Of a stretch of 13,141 nt of DNA, positions 6,270 to 13,141 are shown piece by piece. The DNA is taken from contig JASEHY010000019.1 of the NCBI GenBank assembly GCA_030018555.1, forward strand, positions 1 to 13,141. Direction: 5' to 3'. This DNA is from Planctomycetota bacterium. GTDB lineage: Bacteria > Planctomycetota > MHYJ01 > JACQXL01. Within the stretch, counting starts at the first letter, position 1; each line of letters opens with the position of its first letter. The translations under genes were made by a program, and so were the position numbers. The notes below the pieces were generated by a model. The model was not told the origin of the DNA, made no database searches, and saw nothing but the letters and a program-made list of their open reading frames with translations.

Positions 6270-6695
6270 ATGAACCCTAAGAAAGAACGTCATTACTTTT
6301 TTTTGAATCCTTATCAAGATATGTCATTTACCCGGTGTCCCAAATGCGACGGGCTAACCAGAATTAGAAAGTTCTGTTTGCTTATTCACGTTGAACCTAA
6401 GACCATGTTTTCTCTCAACAAATCCTGTAAATATTGTTCCTTATGTGATTTGATTATCACCAAACAAACAGAAATAGAACAAAACCTTGCTTTTATTTGC
6501 GAACACAAATCTTTAGATATTATAGGTAACAAACACCTTGTTTTGGGAACAATAGATAGAAAGGATTGGAAGATTGGCAAAACCTGTAAATTAAGCCCTC
6601 CGGAAGCAATAGAGTGTTTTTATCCCTTTAAGGATGTTTTGAGATTTCGGGTAGAACCAGCCGGGTGGTACCATGCAACAAATAAAGATGAATAA
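6270..6695 (+). CDS. Small zinc-ribbon protein, function unknown
   Basis: A 141-aa soluble protein with no membrane segment. The cysteines sit at CPKC (23, 26), Cys36, and CKYCSLC (53, 56, 59). That is enough for one or two zinc sites. The rest alternates charged and hydrophobic stretches (HLVLGTIDRKDWKIG, then LRFRVEPAGWY) that suggest a compact beta-rich domain. It has the feel of a widespread conserved hypothetical family, from recollection of the NPY...FTKCPKC...HIEP pattern, but no function is known to me. It lies 48 bp after the TPR gene on the same strand, with AGGGAAC about 10 nt before the ATG, and so probably shares that transcript. Confidence 0.75.
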   Translation: MNPKKERHYFFLNPYQDMSFTRCPKCDGLTRIRKFCLLIHVEPKTMFSLNKSCKYCSLCDLIITKQTEIEQNLAFICEHKSLDIIGNKHLVLGTIDRKDWKIGKTCKLSPPEAIECFYPFKDVLRFRVEPAGWYHATNKDE

Positions 6696-6745
6696 CAGGA
6701 AGGGGTAAAATGCAATTACAAATGATAAAATAAGGAGACGGTAAT

Positions 6746-8491
6746 TTGTCCTCTATTCTATCAATGATATTGACACGCCGTCTGTTGCGTCAGATGGCAG
6801 ATGAGCGTTCGTTTGAACGCGGTGAAGATTATGCTGACCGCGGATTAGTTGGCGAGATTTTATCCCACGAGAACAGTATCACTGCCAAAGTCCGTGGGAC
6901 TCAACTCTACAAAGTAAAACTCTGGGCAGAAGATGAGGAACTCGGTTTTTCCTGTACCTGTCCTGTTTACGCACAAGACGAGTTCTGTAAACATTGCGTT
7001 GCCGTTGGGTTATCCTATCTATCACAAAATGAGCCTTCTCACACCAAACCTAAACCCCAGAAACCAGTTGTAACAACAGACGATATACGGACGTATCTCT
7101 CCCAGCAAGACAAGGATGTTCTTGTCAATATGATAATGGAACAAGCCTTAGAAAGTGACCATTTAAGAGAAAAACTTCTGATGAAGTCTGCACGACAATC
7201 CGGCAAAGATTTGAATCTTACCGCTTTCCACCAAGCAATTGATAACGCCGTGAATACTGGCGACTTTGTGGATTATCAATCTGCTTGGGATTACACCCAG
7301 AATGTTAATGAAGTGATTGACTCCATAGCGGAACTTCTTAAAGAAGGTTACGCTAATGAGACTATAGAACTAACCGAATATTTCCTCTCTGCGGTTGAGG
7401 ACCAAATGGGAAATATTGATGATTCTGATGGTGGGATGGGTGACATTCTCTCCCGGCTTCAAGAACTGCACCACCAGGCGTGTCAAAAGGCAAAACCCGA
7501 TCCGGAAGCCTTGGCAAAACGGTTGTTTGAATGGGAAATTAACAGTGATTGGGAAGTTTTCTTTGGCGCGGCAGAAACTTATGCAGATATCTTAGGTGAA
7601 AAGGGATTAGCGATTTATCGTCAATTAGCGGAAGATCAATGGAATCGCCTACCACCACTTCTCCCGGGACAAAGCAATCACGCCGAGCGTATTGACCGAT
7701 TTAGAATTACCTCTATTATGGAAACATTAGCAAAGGATATTGAGGGATTAGTATCTATCAAAAGCCGAGATTTATCGTCGGCGTATTCATATCTTCAGAT
7801 TGCCGAGATTTATAAAAATGCTCGTCAGTACGATAAGGCGTTGAAATGGGCAAAAGAAGGTATCAAGGCTTTCCCTGAAAGAACGGATTCTCGCCTGCGT
7901 GAGTTCTTGGCGAATGAATATCACCGGCTAAAACGACATCCCGAAGCCGTAGAACTTATCTGGAAAAACTTCACCGAAGCGCCTTATTTGAATAATTATC
8001 AATCATTAAAACAGCACGCTGATAAATCAAATCAATGGCTTACTTGGCGGGAAAAGGCACTTGATTTTCTGCACCAGAGCATTAGTCAGAAACGGAAAAA
8101 AGAGGGAAAAGATTGGTGGCATCTACCTGACCATTCAGAACTGGTCAGAATCCTAATCTGGGAAAAGAAACTGGACGATGCATGGAAAGAAGCAAAAGCC
8201 GGTGGTTGTTCTAATAACCTCTGGTTGGAATTAGCTGCTAAACGGGAACAAGAACATCCTGCCGATGCACTTGAGATTTATCAAAAACAAATTGAACCGA
8301 TAATTGAACAAAAGAATAACCAGGCATATACTGAGGCAGTGGGTTTGCTTAAAAAAGTGAAACGATTAATGAACCAGTTAGGCATTGATGAGCAATTTGC
8401 CCATTATTTATCCGACATTCGTACCAGACATAAACCCAAACGAAATTTTATGAAACTAGTGGACAGGCTGATTATGAGAGGGTTATCTTGA
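6746..8491 (+). CDS. SWIM zinc-finger protein with TPR-like helical tail
   Basis: A 581-aa protein starting at TTG (6746), supported by AAGGAGA 8 nt upstream; no ATG has comparable support, since the in-frame ATG at 6764 lies too far from it. An N-terminal domain (about 10-65, RSFERGEDYADRGLV) precedes a classic SWIM motif CxC-x8-CxH: Cys70, Cys72, Cys81, His83. SWIM domains bind DNA or protein and, in bacteria, often occur beside SNF2-type ATPases. The remaining 480 or so residues are helical with repeat-like units (about 345-560, SAYSYLQIAEIYKNARQYDKALKWA in part) resembling TPR or SEL1-type repeats. It is 50 bp after the zinc-ribbon gene. A SNF2 ATPase follows less than 700 bp downstream, so joint function is an inference from position and family habit. 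Confidence 0.85.
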   Translation: MSSILSMILTRRLLRQMADERSFERGEDYADRGLVGEILSHENSITAKVRGTQLYKVKLWAEDEELGFSCTCPVYAQDEFCKHCVAVGLSYLSQNEPSHTKPKPQKPVVTTDDIRTYLSQQDKDVLVNMIMEQALESDHLREKLLMKSARQSGKDLNLTAFHQAIDNAVNTGDFVDYQSAWDYTQNVNEVIDSIAELLKEGYANETIELTEYFLSAVEDQMGNIDDSDGGMGDILSRLQELHHQACQKAKPDPEALAKRLFEWEINSDWEVFFGAAETYADILGEKGLAIYRQLAEDQWNRLPPLLPGQSNHAERIDRFRITSIMETLAKDIEGLVSIKSRDLSSAYSYLQIAEIYKNARQYDKALKWAKEGIKAFPERTDSRLREFLANEYHRLKRHPEAVELIWKNFTEAPYLNNYQSLKQHADKSNQWLTWREKALDFLHQSISQKRKKEGKDWWHLPDHSELVRILIWEKKLDDAWKEAKAGGCSNNLWLELAAKREQEHPADALEIYQKQIEPIIEQKNNQAYTEAVGLLKKVKRLMNQLGIDEQFAHYLSDIRTRHKPKRNFMKLVDRLIMRGLS

Positions 8492-8574
8492 CAATGGATT
8501 TAACTTGGGTTGCAGATCTGGGCTAATTTTCAGGCGCTTCAGTATTTTCATCGCTTGAGTAAAATTTATTTTGC

Positions 8575-8604
8575 TTTACAAATCAATAGCAAGTAAGTTA
8601 TAAT
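8575..8604 (+). promoter_or_regulatory. Sigma70 promoter before the second zinc-ribbon gene
   Basis: TTTACA (8575-8580), an 18-bp spacer and a perfect TATAAT (8599-8604) lie in the 195-bp gap after the SWIM gene. The start codon is 82 nt downstream. It could also supply the SNF2-like gene pair, because no terminator is visible at 9092-9171. Confidence 0.65.
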
Positions 8605-8686
8605 CCGAGGCAGTTAGGCTCTATTTAATTTAGACCTTTCTGCTCGCCTTAACCGTTATACGCAAGACGCTGAAATGGAGATATAG

Positions 8687-9091
8687 ATGGCACCTAAAAA
8701 ATATAAATCGTCAATACCTCGTCAAATGTATTGGTCAACTGATTTAAAGAATAGTAAAATATGCCCTAAGTGTAATTCATTATTGGAGAACGAATATCAC
8801 TCATACCTCTTACTTGTGAAAACAGAAAAAGATGTTGAATCATTTATGGTTGGAAATGATAAAGGATATTTCTGTCCTAACTGTGCGGTAGTAGTTTTAG
8901 ATAAAGATGAGTTTGGCAAGATGGTGTTGGGATTTCATGATGTATCATCATCTAAATTTACAGTCGCGGGTATTGTGGATTTAGATACAATTCCAGAAGA
9001 TAAAAAGAATAAACTATTAGGTGATGATGACAACCCAATTCCGTTAGTGTCATTTACAAATTACCCTAACCTATCTGGAGATGTTAACTGA
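8687..9091 (+). CDS. Small zinc-ribbon protein, function unknown
   Basis: A 134-aa soluble protein with two CxxC knuckles, CPKC (Cys26, Cys29) and CPNC (Cys63, Cys66), 33 residues apart: a standard zinc-ribbon layout. The C-terminal part (AGIVDLDTIPEDKKNKLLGDDDNPIPLV, read in pieces: GIVDLDTIPED / KLLGDDDNPIPLV) is acidic and conserved-looking. I know no function for this family. The start has GGAG 6 nt upstream. Its bases are clearly AT-richer than the SNF2-like gene that follows (one sampled 60-base line is about 27% GC, against 55-60% in sampled lines of the ATPase gene), so the two may have different origins. It has its own strong promoter. Confidence 0.72.
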   Translation: MAPKKYKSSIPRQMYWSTDLKNSKICPKCNSLLENEYHSYLLLVKTEKDVESFMVGNDKGYFCPNCAVVVLDKDEFGKMVLGFHDVSSSKFTVAGIVDLDTIPEDKKNKLLGDDDNPIPLVSFTNYPNLSGDVN

Positions 9092-9171
9092 CATTTCTAC
9101 AGTAAAAACGGGATGTAGGGATATGGAGTTTGCAGGAACATGGCATATTTATGAGATGGAAATGTGAGATT

Positions 9172-11334
9172 ATGAAGAACCATAGACCGAGCTCATCAGG
9201 GCTGACCGAAACAATCTCGGGTTCCGTCTTTGAGCCAGGTGACAGAATAGAGATCCAGTTCGACAGATATCTTGCCGAAATTGGATTGGTGCCTATTGAT
9301 GGCCCAGCAAGGAATCTTCTCGGCGCCGCGGCAGAGACAAATGATGTCATATTACGTGACCAGCAGCAACAATTTGTCAAATGCCGTTTTGACCGAGATG
9401 CCGGCGTTCTGGAATCCAGCGAATTGAAGAAACTCTTTTTGCCAGGTGGATATAAACGGCTCCTGTTAGAGTTACTGCAACGAGCACCTCTGACTTTCTC
9501 CATCATTGGTCCACAGGATAGCGACCTTGCTCAGGCAAGTCCAATCGAACTTTTCTCTCCTAAGGTCACAGGCGGAGTGACCGTTCGGTTCAACTCCTCT
9601 GACCGGGCGATTCTCGAGGAATCTGCCAAAGGACAATTTGGTTCCAAACGGCAGTACGACCTGAACCTGAGCGCGAACCGTCTGGCCTTATGTCCCAGAT
9701 TCGACCAGTTTCTTTGCTTCCCGTTCTTGCGGGATGTGGTGATATACGAACACCAGACGAATACGGTGCGAACGGTCCTCGGGAAGTTGCATGGCCGAGC
9801 GCTGCTATGCGACGAGGTCGGGCTTGGGAAAACCATCGAAGCGGGTATGGTCCTTCTTGAACTCCTTTTGCGTCGGCTGGCCAAACGCATCCTCATTCTT
9901 ACCCCACCATCCTTGGTCGCTCAATGGGAAGAGGAAATGCGCCGCAAGTTCAATCTCTCATTTGTCACATATGATAGCGAGACATTCAGGGCATGTGGAT
10001 CTGAGGGCTGGGAGAAATTCGAGCGTGTGGTCGCCTCATTTCACACGGCCAAGCAACCTCAACACGCCACAGCCATTGAGAAAATCCACTATGACTTTGT
10101 CATCATTGACGAGGCACATCATTTCAGGAATTCATCTACCCGGCTCTGGCAATTCGCCAATAATCTGAAGAAGAAGTTCATTCTGCTCCTGACGGCAACT
10201 CCCGTGCAGAATAATCTTGAGGAATTGCACAATCTGATAACGTTGCTAAGTCCTGGGCAGTTAGGCACGCTAAAAGCATTTCGCCGCGAACACATGGTGC
10301 GTGGCAATAAACTATTACCCAAAGATTTGGTGAAACTGAGAAGGGCTTTGAGCGAGGTCATGATTAGGAACCGACGGGCTACAGTCGGGATACAGATGAC
10401 ACGACGTTTCGCGAAAACCATCCAGCTGGACCTGAATCCGGATGAAAAGAAGATTTACCGAGATGTTTCGGCTTTCCTACGCGAGCAATTGCGTAAGAGT
10501 GCAGGTATAAACCGTATGACGCTCAGGACCGTGCAGATGGAGCTGGGCTCAAGTCCGGACGCCGCGGCCTTGACCTTGAAGAAGATGGGCAATCGGCTGG
10601 CGCATCTTCTCCCCCAGTTAGAGAAGTTTAATGAAAGAATAGAAGGTCTCAAGACGAGCGCCAAATCCCTGCGCCTATTAGAACTCGTCCAATCGTGGCC
10701 GGAAAAACTCATTGTCTTTACCCAGTATCGTGCCACCCAGCAGCATCTGGCCAAGGTCTTAGGTGAAGCCGGCATAGAATTTGTTCTTTTCCACGGCGCG
10801 CTCGGGCGGATGGAAAAAGAGGATGTAATTAAACGATTTCGCACGACCGCACGCATTTTGGTGTCATCTGAGTCAGGGGCGGAAGGACGAAACCTCCAGT
10901 TCTGCCGGGCAATTGCCAACTACGATTTACCCTGGAACCCCATGCGTATTGAGCAACGCATAGGACGGGTCAGCCGCGTCGGACAGACCCAAGATGTATA
11001 TGTCTTTAATTTCTCCGCTAATGAGACTATTGAAGCGGCTATTCTGCACCTACTGGACGCGAAGATTAATATGTTCCAGATGGTTATCGGAGAGATTGAA
11101 ATGATTCTTGGTATCCTCGACGAAGAACAAGATTTTGAAGATGTAGTACTGGAAACCTGGGTGCAATCAAGTTCCGAGGACGAGTTCAAACAGAGGATGC
11201 AAACACTTGGGGAAAAACTTATCAGCGCAAAAGAGGAATACCTGCGATTTAAGGAACATGATGAAAAACTCTTTGGCGATGCCTTTGAGACAAGCCCCGT
11301 TAGAAGTGATATGGCAGAACATCATAACGCATAA
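9172..11334 (+). CDS. SNF2/RapA-like superfamily 2 ATPase (helicase core)
   Basis: A 720-aa DNA- or nucleoprotein-remodelling ATPase. Residues 1-200 form an N-terminal region. Then come motif I DEVGLGKT (214-221), motif Ia around LILTPPSLVAQWEEEM, motif II DEAH (313-316), motif III TAT (341-343), and in the second RecA-like domain KLIVFTQYRATQ, VSSESGAEGRNLQF, NYDLPWNP and motif VI QRIGRVSRVGQ (595-605). All catalytic motifs are intact. These are SNF2 features, closest in layout to RapA/HepA. Full-length RapA continues for some 300 residues after the core; this protein stops about 115 residues after motif VI, and the next gene seems to carry the missing part. The start is uncertain: ATG at 9172 is preferred over ATG 9151 and TTG 9130, because the TTG lies on top of the only GGAG. 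Confidence 0.9.
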   Translation: MKNHRPSSSGLTETISGSVFEPGDRIEIQFDRYLAEIGLVPIDGPARNLLGAAAETNDVILRDQQQQFVKCRFDRDAGVLESSELKKLFLPGGYKRLLLELLQRAPLTFSIIGPQDSDLAQASPIELFSPKVTGGVTVRFNSSDRAILEESAKGQFGSKRQYDLNLSANRLALCPRFDQFLCFPFLRDVVIYEHQTNTVRTVLGKLHGRALLCDEVGLGKTIEAGMVLLELLLRRLAKRILILTPPSLVAQWEEEMRRKFNLSFVTYDSETFRACGSEGWEKFERVVASFHTAKQPQHATAIEKIHYDFVIIDEAHHFRNSSTRLWQFANNLKKKFILLLTATPVQNNLEELHNLITLLSPGQLGTLKAFRREHMVRGNKLLPKDLVKLRRALSEVMIRNRRATVGIQMTRRFAKTIQLDLNPDEKKIYRDVSAFLREQLRKSAGINRMTLRTVQMELGSSPDAAALTLKKMGNRLAHLLPQLEKFNERIEGLKTSAKSLRLLELVQSWPEKLIVFTQYRATQQHLAKVLGEAGIEFVLFHGALGRMEKEDVIKRFRTTARILVSSESGAEGRNLQFCRAIANYDLPWNPMRIEQRIGRVSRVGQTQDVYVFNFSANETIEAAILHLLDAKINMFQMVIGEIEMILGILDEEQDFEDVVLETWVQSSSEDEFKQRMQTLGEKLISAKEEYLRFKEHDEKLFGDAFETSPVRSDMAEHHNA

Positions 11335-11375
11335 TAAAGTCAGGATAAATATTACTACACCACGTTTCTAACGGG
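11296..11375. repeat. 10-bp inverted repeat across the ATPase-partner junction
   Basis: CCCGTTAGAA (11296-11305, in the ATPase coding end) is the exact reverse complement of TTCTAACGGG (11366-11375), which stops 2 nt before the ribosome binding site of the next gene. Pairing over 60 nt of loop could affect translation of the second gene. It may also be chance. Confidence 0.35.
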
Positions 11376-11389
11376 TGAAGGAGTCACTA

Positions 11390-12475
11390 ATGGCTCATCC
11401 ATCAGTAAATCCCATTGAAGAATTCGTGGTAGATTTTGTGACTTCCTTTGGTGGCGAGGTAGAATCGCTTGAACCGGCTGTCTACAATCTACTCCTTCCA
11501 GATGACCTGGCCATACCGGCTCCGAAGCAGGAGTTGATTACGGTGGCCTTCGATCCAGAGGCACTGACGGAGCGGCCCCAGGCAGAACTGCTCATCTCCG
11601 GTAGTCCCCTGCTTGATAATCTCATAGATGTAGCTCGTCAGCAAGGACGCGTCGCTCGTTGCTTTGTAACCGGCTTGAACCTTAAGGTACACGGCATTTT
11701 GCACCATTTTAAACGGAGCTTTATCTTTCACGAGGCTGAAGTCGCCGTGTCCGGTACACGATCTTTACTTTTCCTGTATGGGCTTTTCATGTTTCGGATT
11801 TCGTATGTAAGCGATGAGAAAGAGGAAGAACTGTGCGAGATTATAGTTAACTGTTTTGATGGTCGCCTTGCCCGACGTCTGTCAAGCACTCTCAAAACAA
11901 CTGCTCTGACCGAAGAAATATGGGACCATTGTCTGATGGCCAGAGCAATAAGCGTCTTTGAGGCTTACAAAATTGCCCGGGCCGAGGTGGAAAAACAACT
12001 GGTGGGACGAATAAACGAGCGAAGACTTGACCTGGAACAAAGACTTACTCAACAGATTACAAGACTGACCGCATACTACGATACCGCCCGCACAGAATTA
12101 GAGGAAACCCTCACAAAATACGCCGATGACCAGAAGCAACAGCAGACAATAAAAGAAAAGATACAGGCCAATGAATTGGAAAGACAGCGCATTATGCAAG
12201 AGCTCAGGGACAAACATCGCCTTGAGGTATTGGTGAGCCTCACTAATTTACTGCTTCTGTCTCAACCAAAGGTGGTTGTCTCTCTGGAAGTTATAGGCAA
12301 AAAGAAACAGCAGAACCGCGTCTCGGTTATTTGGGATCCGCTGGAAGAGTGCTTTGAGCCGGTGCAGTGCCCGCTTTGCCACAAGCACACATATGAACTC
12401 GCTATCTCTCGAATGGCTCAGGTCGGTTGTCCACTCTGCATTGAGCGGAAGAACATACCTCGTTTACCACTTTGA
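11390..12475 (+). CDS. RapA-C-terminus-like protein with coiled coil and zinc finger
   Basis: A 361-aa protein, best started at ATG 11390 with AAGGAG (11378-11383) 6 nt upstream; the GTG at 11375 lies before that site. Three parts are visible. Residues 1-190 include ITVAFDPEALTERPQAELL and SGSPLLDNLIDVA, which recall the FDREEA...HPLV segment of the RapA/HepA C-terminal region. A long charged coiled coil runs from about 200 to 277 (EKQLVGRINERRLDLEQRL and onward). A C-terminal zinc finger has CPLC (Cys327, Cys330) and CPLC (Cys347, Cys350). It lies 55 bp after the SNF2-like ATPase, which lacks this C-terminal region. The likely role is a partner subunit of that ATPase that recognises a target or clamps nucleic acid. 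Similarity to RapA is by eye only. Confidence 0.8.
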   Translation: MAHPSVNPIEEFVVDFVTSFGGEVESLEPAVYNLLLPDDLAIPAPKQELITVAFDPEALTERPQAELLISGSPLLDNLIDVARQQGRVARCFVTGLNLKVHGILHHFKRSFIFHEAEVAVSGTRSLLFLYGLFMFRISYVSDEKEEELCEIIVNCFDGRLARRLSSTLKTTALTEEIWDHCLMARAISVFEAYKIARAEVEKQLVGRINERRLDLEQRLTQQITRLTAYYDTARTELEETLTKYADDQKQQQTIKEKIQANELERQRIMQELRDKHRLEVLVSLTNLLLLSQPKVVVSLEVIGKKKQQNRVSVIWDPLEECFEPVQCPLCHKHTYELAISRMAQVGCPLCIERKNIPRLPL

Positions 12476-12512
12476 ACGGAAATATCTATTCGGAATAGTA
12501 GGAGGACAATCA

Positions 12513-12890
12513 ATGGAAGAACTTGATGCGGAAGATAAACGAATAGCCCAGATAGTTGGTCTGGAAGAAGATGGTGATTTGCCAGAAGTCTCAGAAGAGA
12601 CAATGAAGGCTTATCACAAGTTTCTGAGTAATAATCTTGTTTTCCCTTTTGAAGCCACTTATGATAAAGAGACGGGGCCTTTGGAAGACACCCCATACTC
12701 CGTAAAGATAACCAGATTGCTCGATTTTAATGAATGTAATGATATAGAATTTGATGGCTTATTATGTGAAGGGAAACAGGGCAAGCGAAAGACCGTCCTA
12801 CGTCTGGCGGAGATAACCGTTAGAAACAAACGAGACACGAATTACCAGTTGGTAAGTGACTATGGTACGTGGTTTTGGAACTATCGCTAA
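12513..12890 (+). CDS. Small acidic CcbP-like (calcium-binding type) protein
   Basis: A 125-aa acidic protein. The start at ATG 12513 is set by AGGAGG (12500-12505) 7 nt upstream; the frame is open further upstream, overlapping the previous gene, but that part is unrelated in composition. The pattern of a helix, then LVFPFEATYDKETGPL, a beta-rich middle with VKITRLLDFNEC, and an end QLVSDYGTWFWNYR resembles the CcbP-type calcium-binding family (Anabaena CcbP), known for an FPF.A motif and a W..W-type end. This assignment is from memory of the family pattern and is moderate. It follows the RapA-C-like gene by 37 bp on the same strand, so it is probably cotranscribed. Whether it belongs to the ATPase system is unknown. 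Confidence 0.72.
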   Translation: MEELDAEDKRIAQIVGLEEDGDLPEVSEETMKAYHKFLSNNLVFPFEATYDKETGPLEDTPYSVKITRLLDFNECNDIEFDGLLCEGKQGKRKTVLRLAEITVRNKRDTNYQLVSDYGTWFWNYR

Positions 12891-12905
12891 ACAGCGGTTA
12901 CTTCA

Positions 12906-13042
12906 ATGGCAATAGAATATGTAAATCGTAAGGGCGATACGTATAACCTGCACCAAAGGAAAACCAAAACTGACAAAATTTAAGCATTTTTCTTGTCGAA
13001 CAACGATGACACTTTAGCAAAATCCATCCCCCGAGGGGGGGA
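12906..13042 (+). pseudogene. Remnant of a conserved hypothetical gene with an in-frame stop
   Basis: From ATG 12906 the frame reads MAIEYVNRKGDTYNLHQRK and ends at TAA (12981-12983) after 25 codons. The same frame then continues AFFLSNNDDTLAKSIP up to the palindromic tract. I recall a common family starting MPIEYVNRKGDTYYLHQGKTKTGKP and continuing with FS...DGTLAESIPEGYEIYEN, so the stop probably replaces a sense codon. The match ends at the Pro before the C/G palindrome. The full family protein is far longer, so this is a decayed 5' fragment. Confidence 0.55.
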
Positions 13043-13048
13043 CGAGAC
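13025..13048. repeat. C/G palindromic tract joining two gene remnants
   Basis: Five C (13028-13032), GA, then seven G (13035-13041) followed by GACGAGAC. Its reverse complement contains GT-C7-TCGGGGG, sharing its core with the insertion near the korB 3' end (4599-4611). It marks the exact point where one gene remnant stops and another begins in a different frame. Confidence 0.5.
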
Positions 13049-13141
13049 CTATGCACCCAATGTATCTATGAAGATAAAGGGTGGCTTTGTGATGATTGTG
13101 TTCCGAAACATGAATGTGATGAAGAAATGCTCTCGCCGGTG
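13043..13141 (+). pseudogene. Cys-rich C-terminal fragment resembling pRiA4b ORF-3-type proteins (runs off window)
   Basis: This 33-codon frame, still open at the window edge, reads LCTQCIYEDKGWLCDDCVPK and then HECDEEMLSPV. It has CxxC...CxxC...HxC spacing typical of a small treble-clef zinc site. I recall this pattern, followed by VVNSPR, at the end of many pRiA4b ORF-3-family proteins. No start codon lies in frame upstream: the frame is open only back to 13010, and a stop (TGA) lies at 13007-13009. It therefore looks like a 3' fragment whose 5' part has been lost. If a start lay upstream through a frameshift, the gene would still be broken. Confidence 0.5.

Noticed and set aside
9130..9171. 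N-terminal extension of the SNF2-like gene from TTG 9130 (or ATG 9151)
   Set aside because: The only GGAG (9125-9128) is directly against the TTG, too close to serve it, and is too far from ATG 9151. The extra residues look unlike a conserved domain. The choice of 9172 is still not certain.
10455..10919. 154-codon minus-strand frame, and other antisense frames at 9084-9506, 9531-9896 and 10119-10421
   Set aside because: They lie antisense to the ATPase core, whose motifs are all intact. Their products are Arg/Ser/Cys-rich with no recognisable domain, as expected of GC-rich shadow frames.
12354..12512. Upstream extension of the CcbP-like gene
   Set aside because: It overlaps the zinc-finger end of the previous gene in another frame, and AGGAGG sits exactly before ATG 12513.
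1..13141. CRISPR array, rRNA, insertion-sequence transposase or integrase
   Set aside because: No regularly spaced repeats, no rRNA-like sequence, and no transposase or integrase motifs were seen on either strand.

Overview
The window looks like a chromosomal segment of an anaerobic bacterium of uncertain phylum. Evidence for this is a ferredoxin-linked 2-oxoacid oxidoreductase operon, a tRNA gene without an encoded CCA end, sigma70-type promoter hexamers (TTGACA/TTGACT with 17 bp spacing), and several GC-rich palindromic elements lying both between and inside genes. Such elements recall those in uncultivated lineages such as WOR-3-type bacteria, but this placement is an impression and was not tested.

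Region 1 (1-1165). A secreted FG-GAP/VCBS-repeat protein reads leftwards off the window edge. It diverges from the metabolic operon. Between the two lies a 149-nt inverted-repeat element (915-1063) whose two ends are outward-facing TTGACA hexamers. Each hexamer sits 17 bp from a plausible -10 for the flanking gene. A 48-nt palindrome is inserted in the left arm, flanked by a 6-bp direct repeat. A 9-bp dyad precedes the first gene of the operon.

Region 2 (1166-4666). A four-gene operon encodes a class III aminotransferase, a 2[4Fe-4S] ferredoxin-type subunit (KorD), and KorA and KorB of a 2-oxoglutarate-type ferredoxin oxidoreductase. It probably removes an amino group and then oxidises the 2-oxoacid to an acyl-CoA with reduction of ferredoxin. 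No gamma subunit (KorC) is present. The 3' end of korB carries an in-frame palindromic insertion.

Region 3 (4667-5240). A tRNA-Gly(GCC) has its own strong promoter and is followed by about 340 bases without a convincing gene. This may be the left edge of an accessory island.

Region 4 (5241-9091). Four genes follow whose shared trait is zinc binding: a Cys-rich/TPR protein, two small zinc-ribbon proteins, and a 581-residue SWIM zinc-finger protein with a TTG start. A strong promoter (8575-8604) lies before the last zinc-ribbon gene.

Region 5 (9172-12890). A SNF2/RapA-like ATPase (720 aa) ends right after its helicase core. It is followed by a 361-aa protein that looks like a detached RapA-type C-terminal region with a long coiled coil and a C-terminal zinc finger, and then by a small acidic CcbP-like protein. 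The ATPase and its partner look like one machine split over two genes, and this is the best candidate for an undescribed system here.

Region 6 (12891-13141). Two decayed gene pieces in different frames meet at a palindromic C/G tract. The tract shares its core with the element inside korB. The right end resembles the tail of pRiA4b ORF-3-type proteins and runs off the window.
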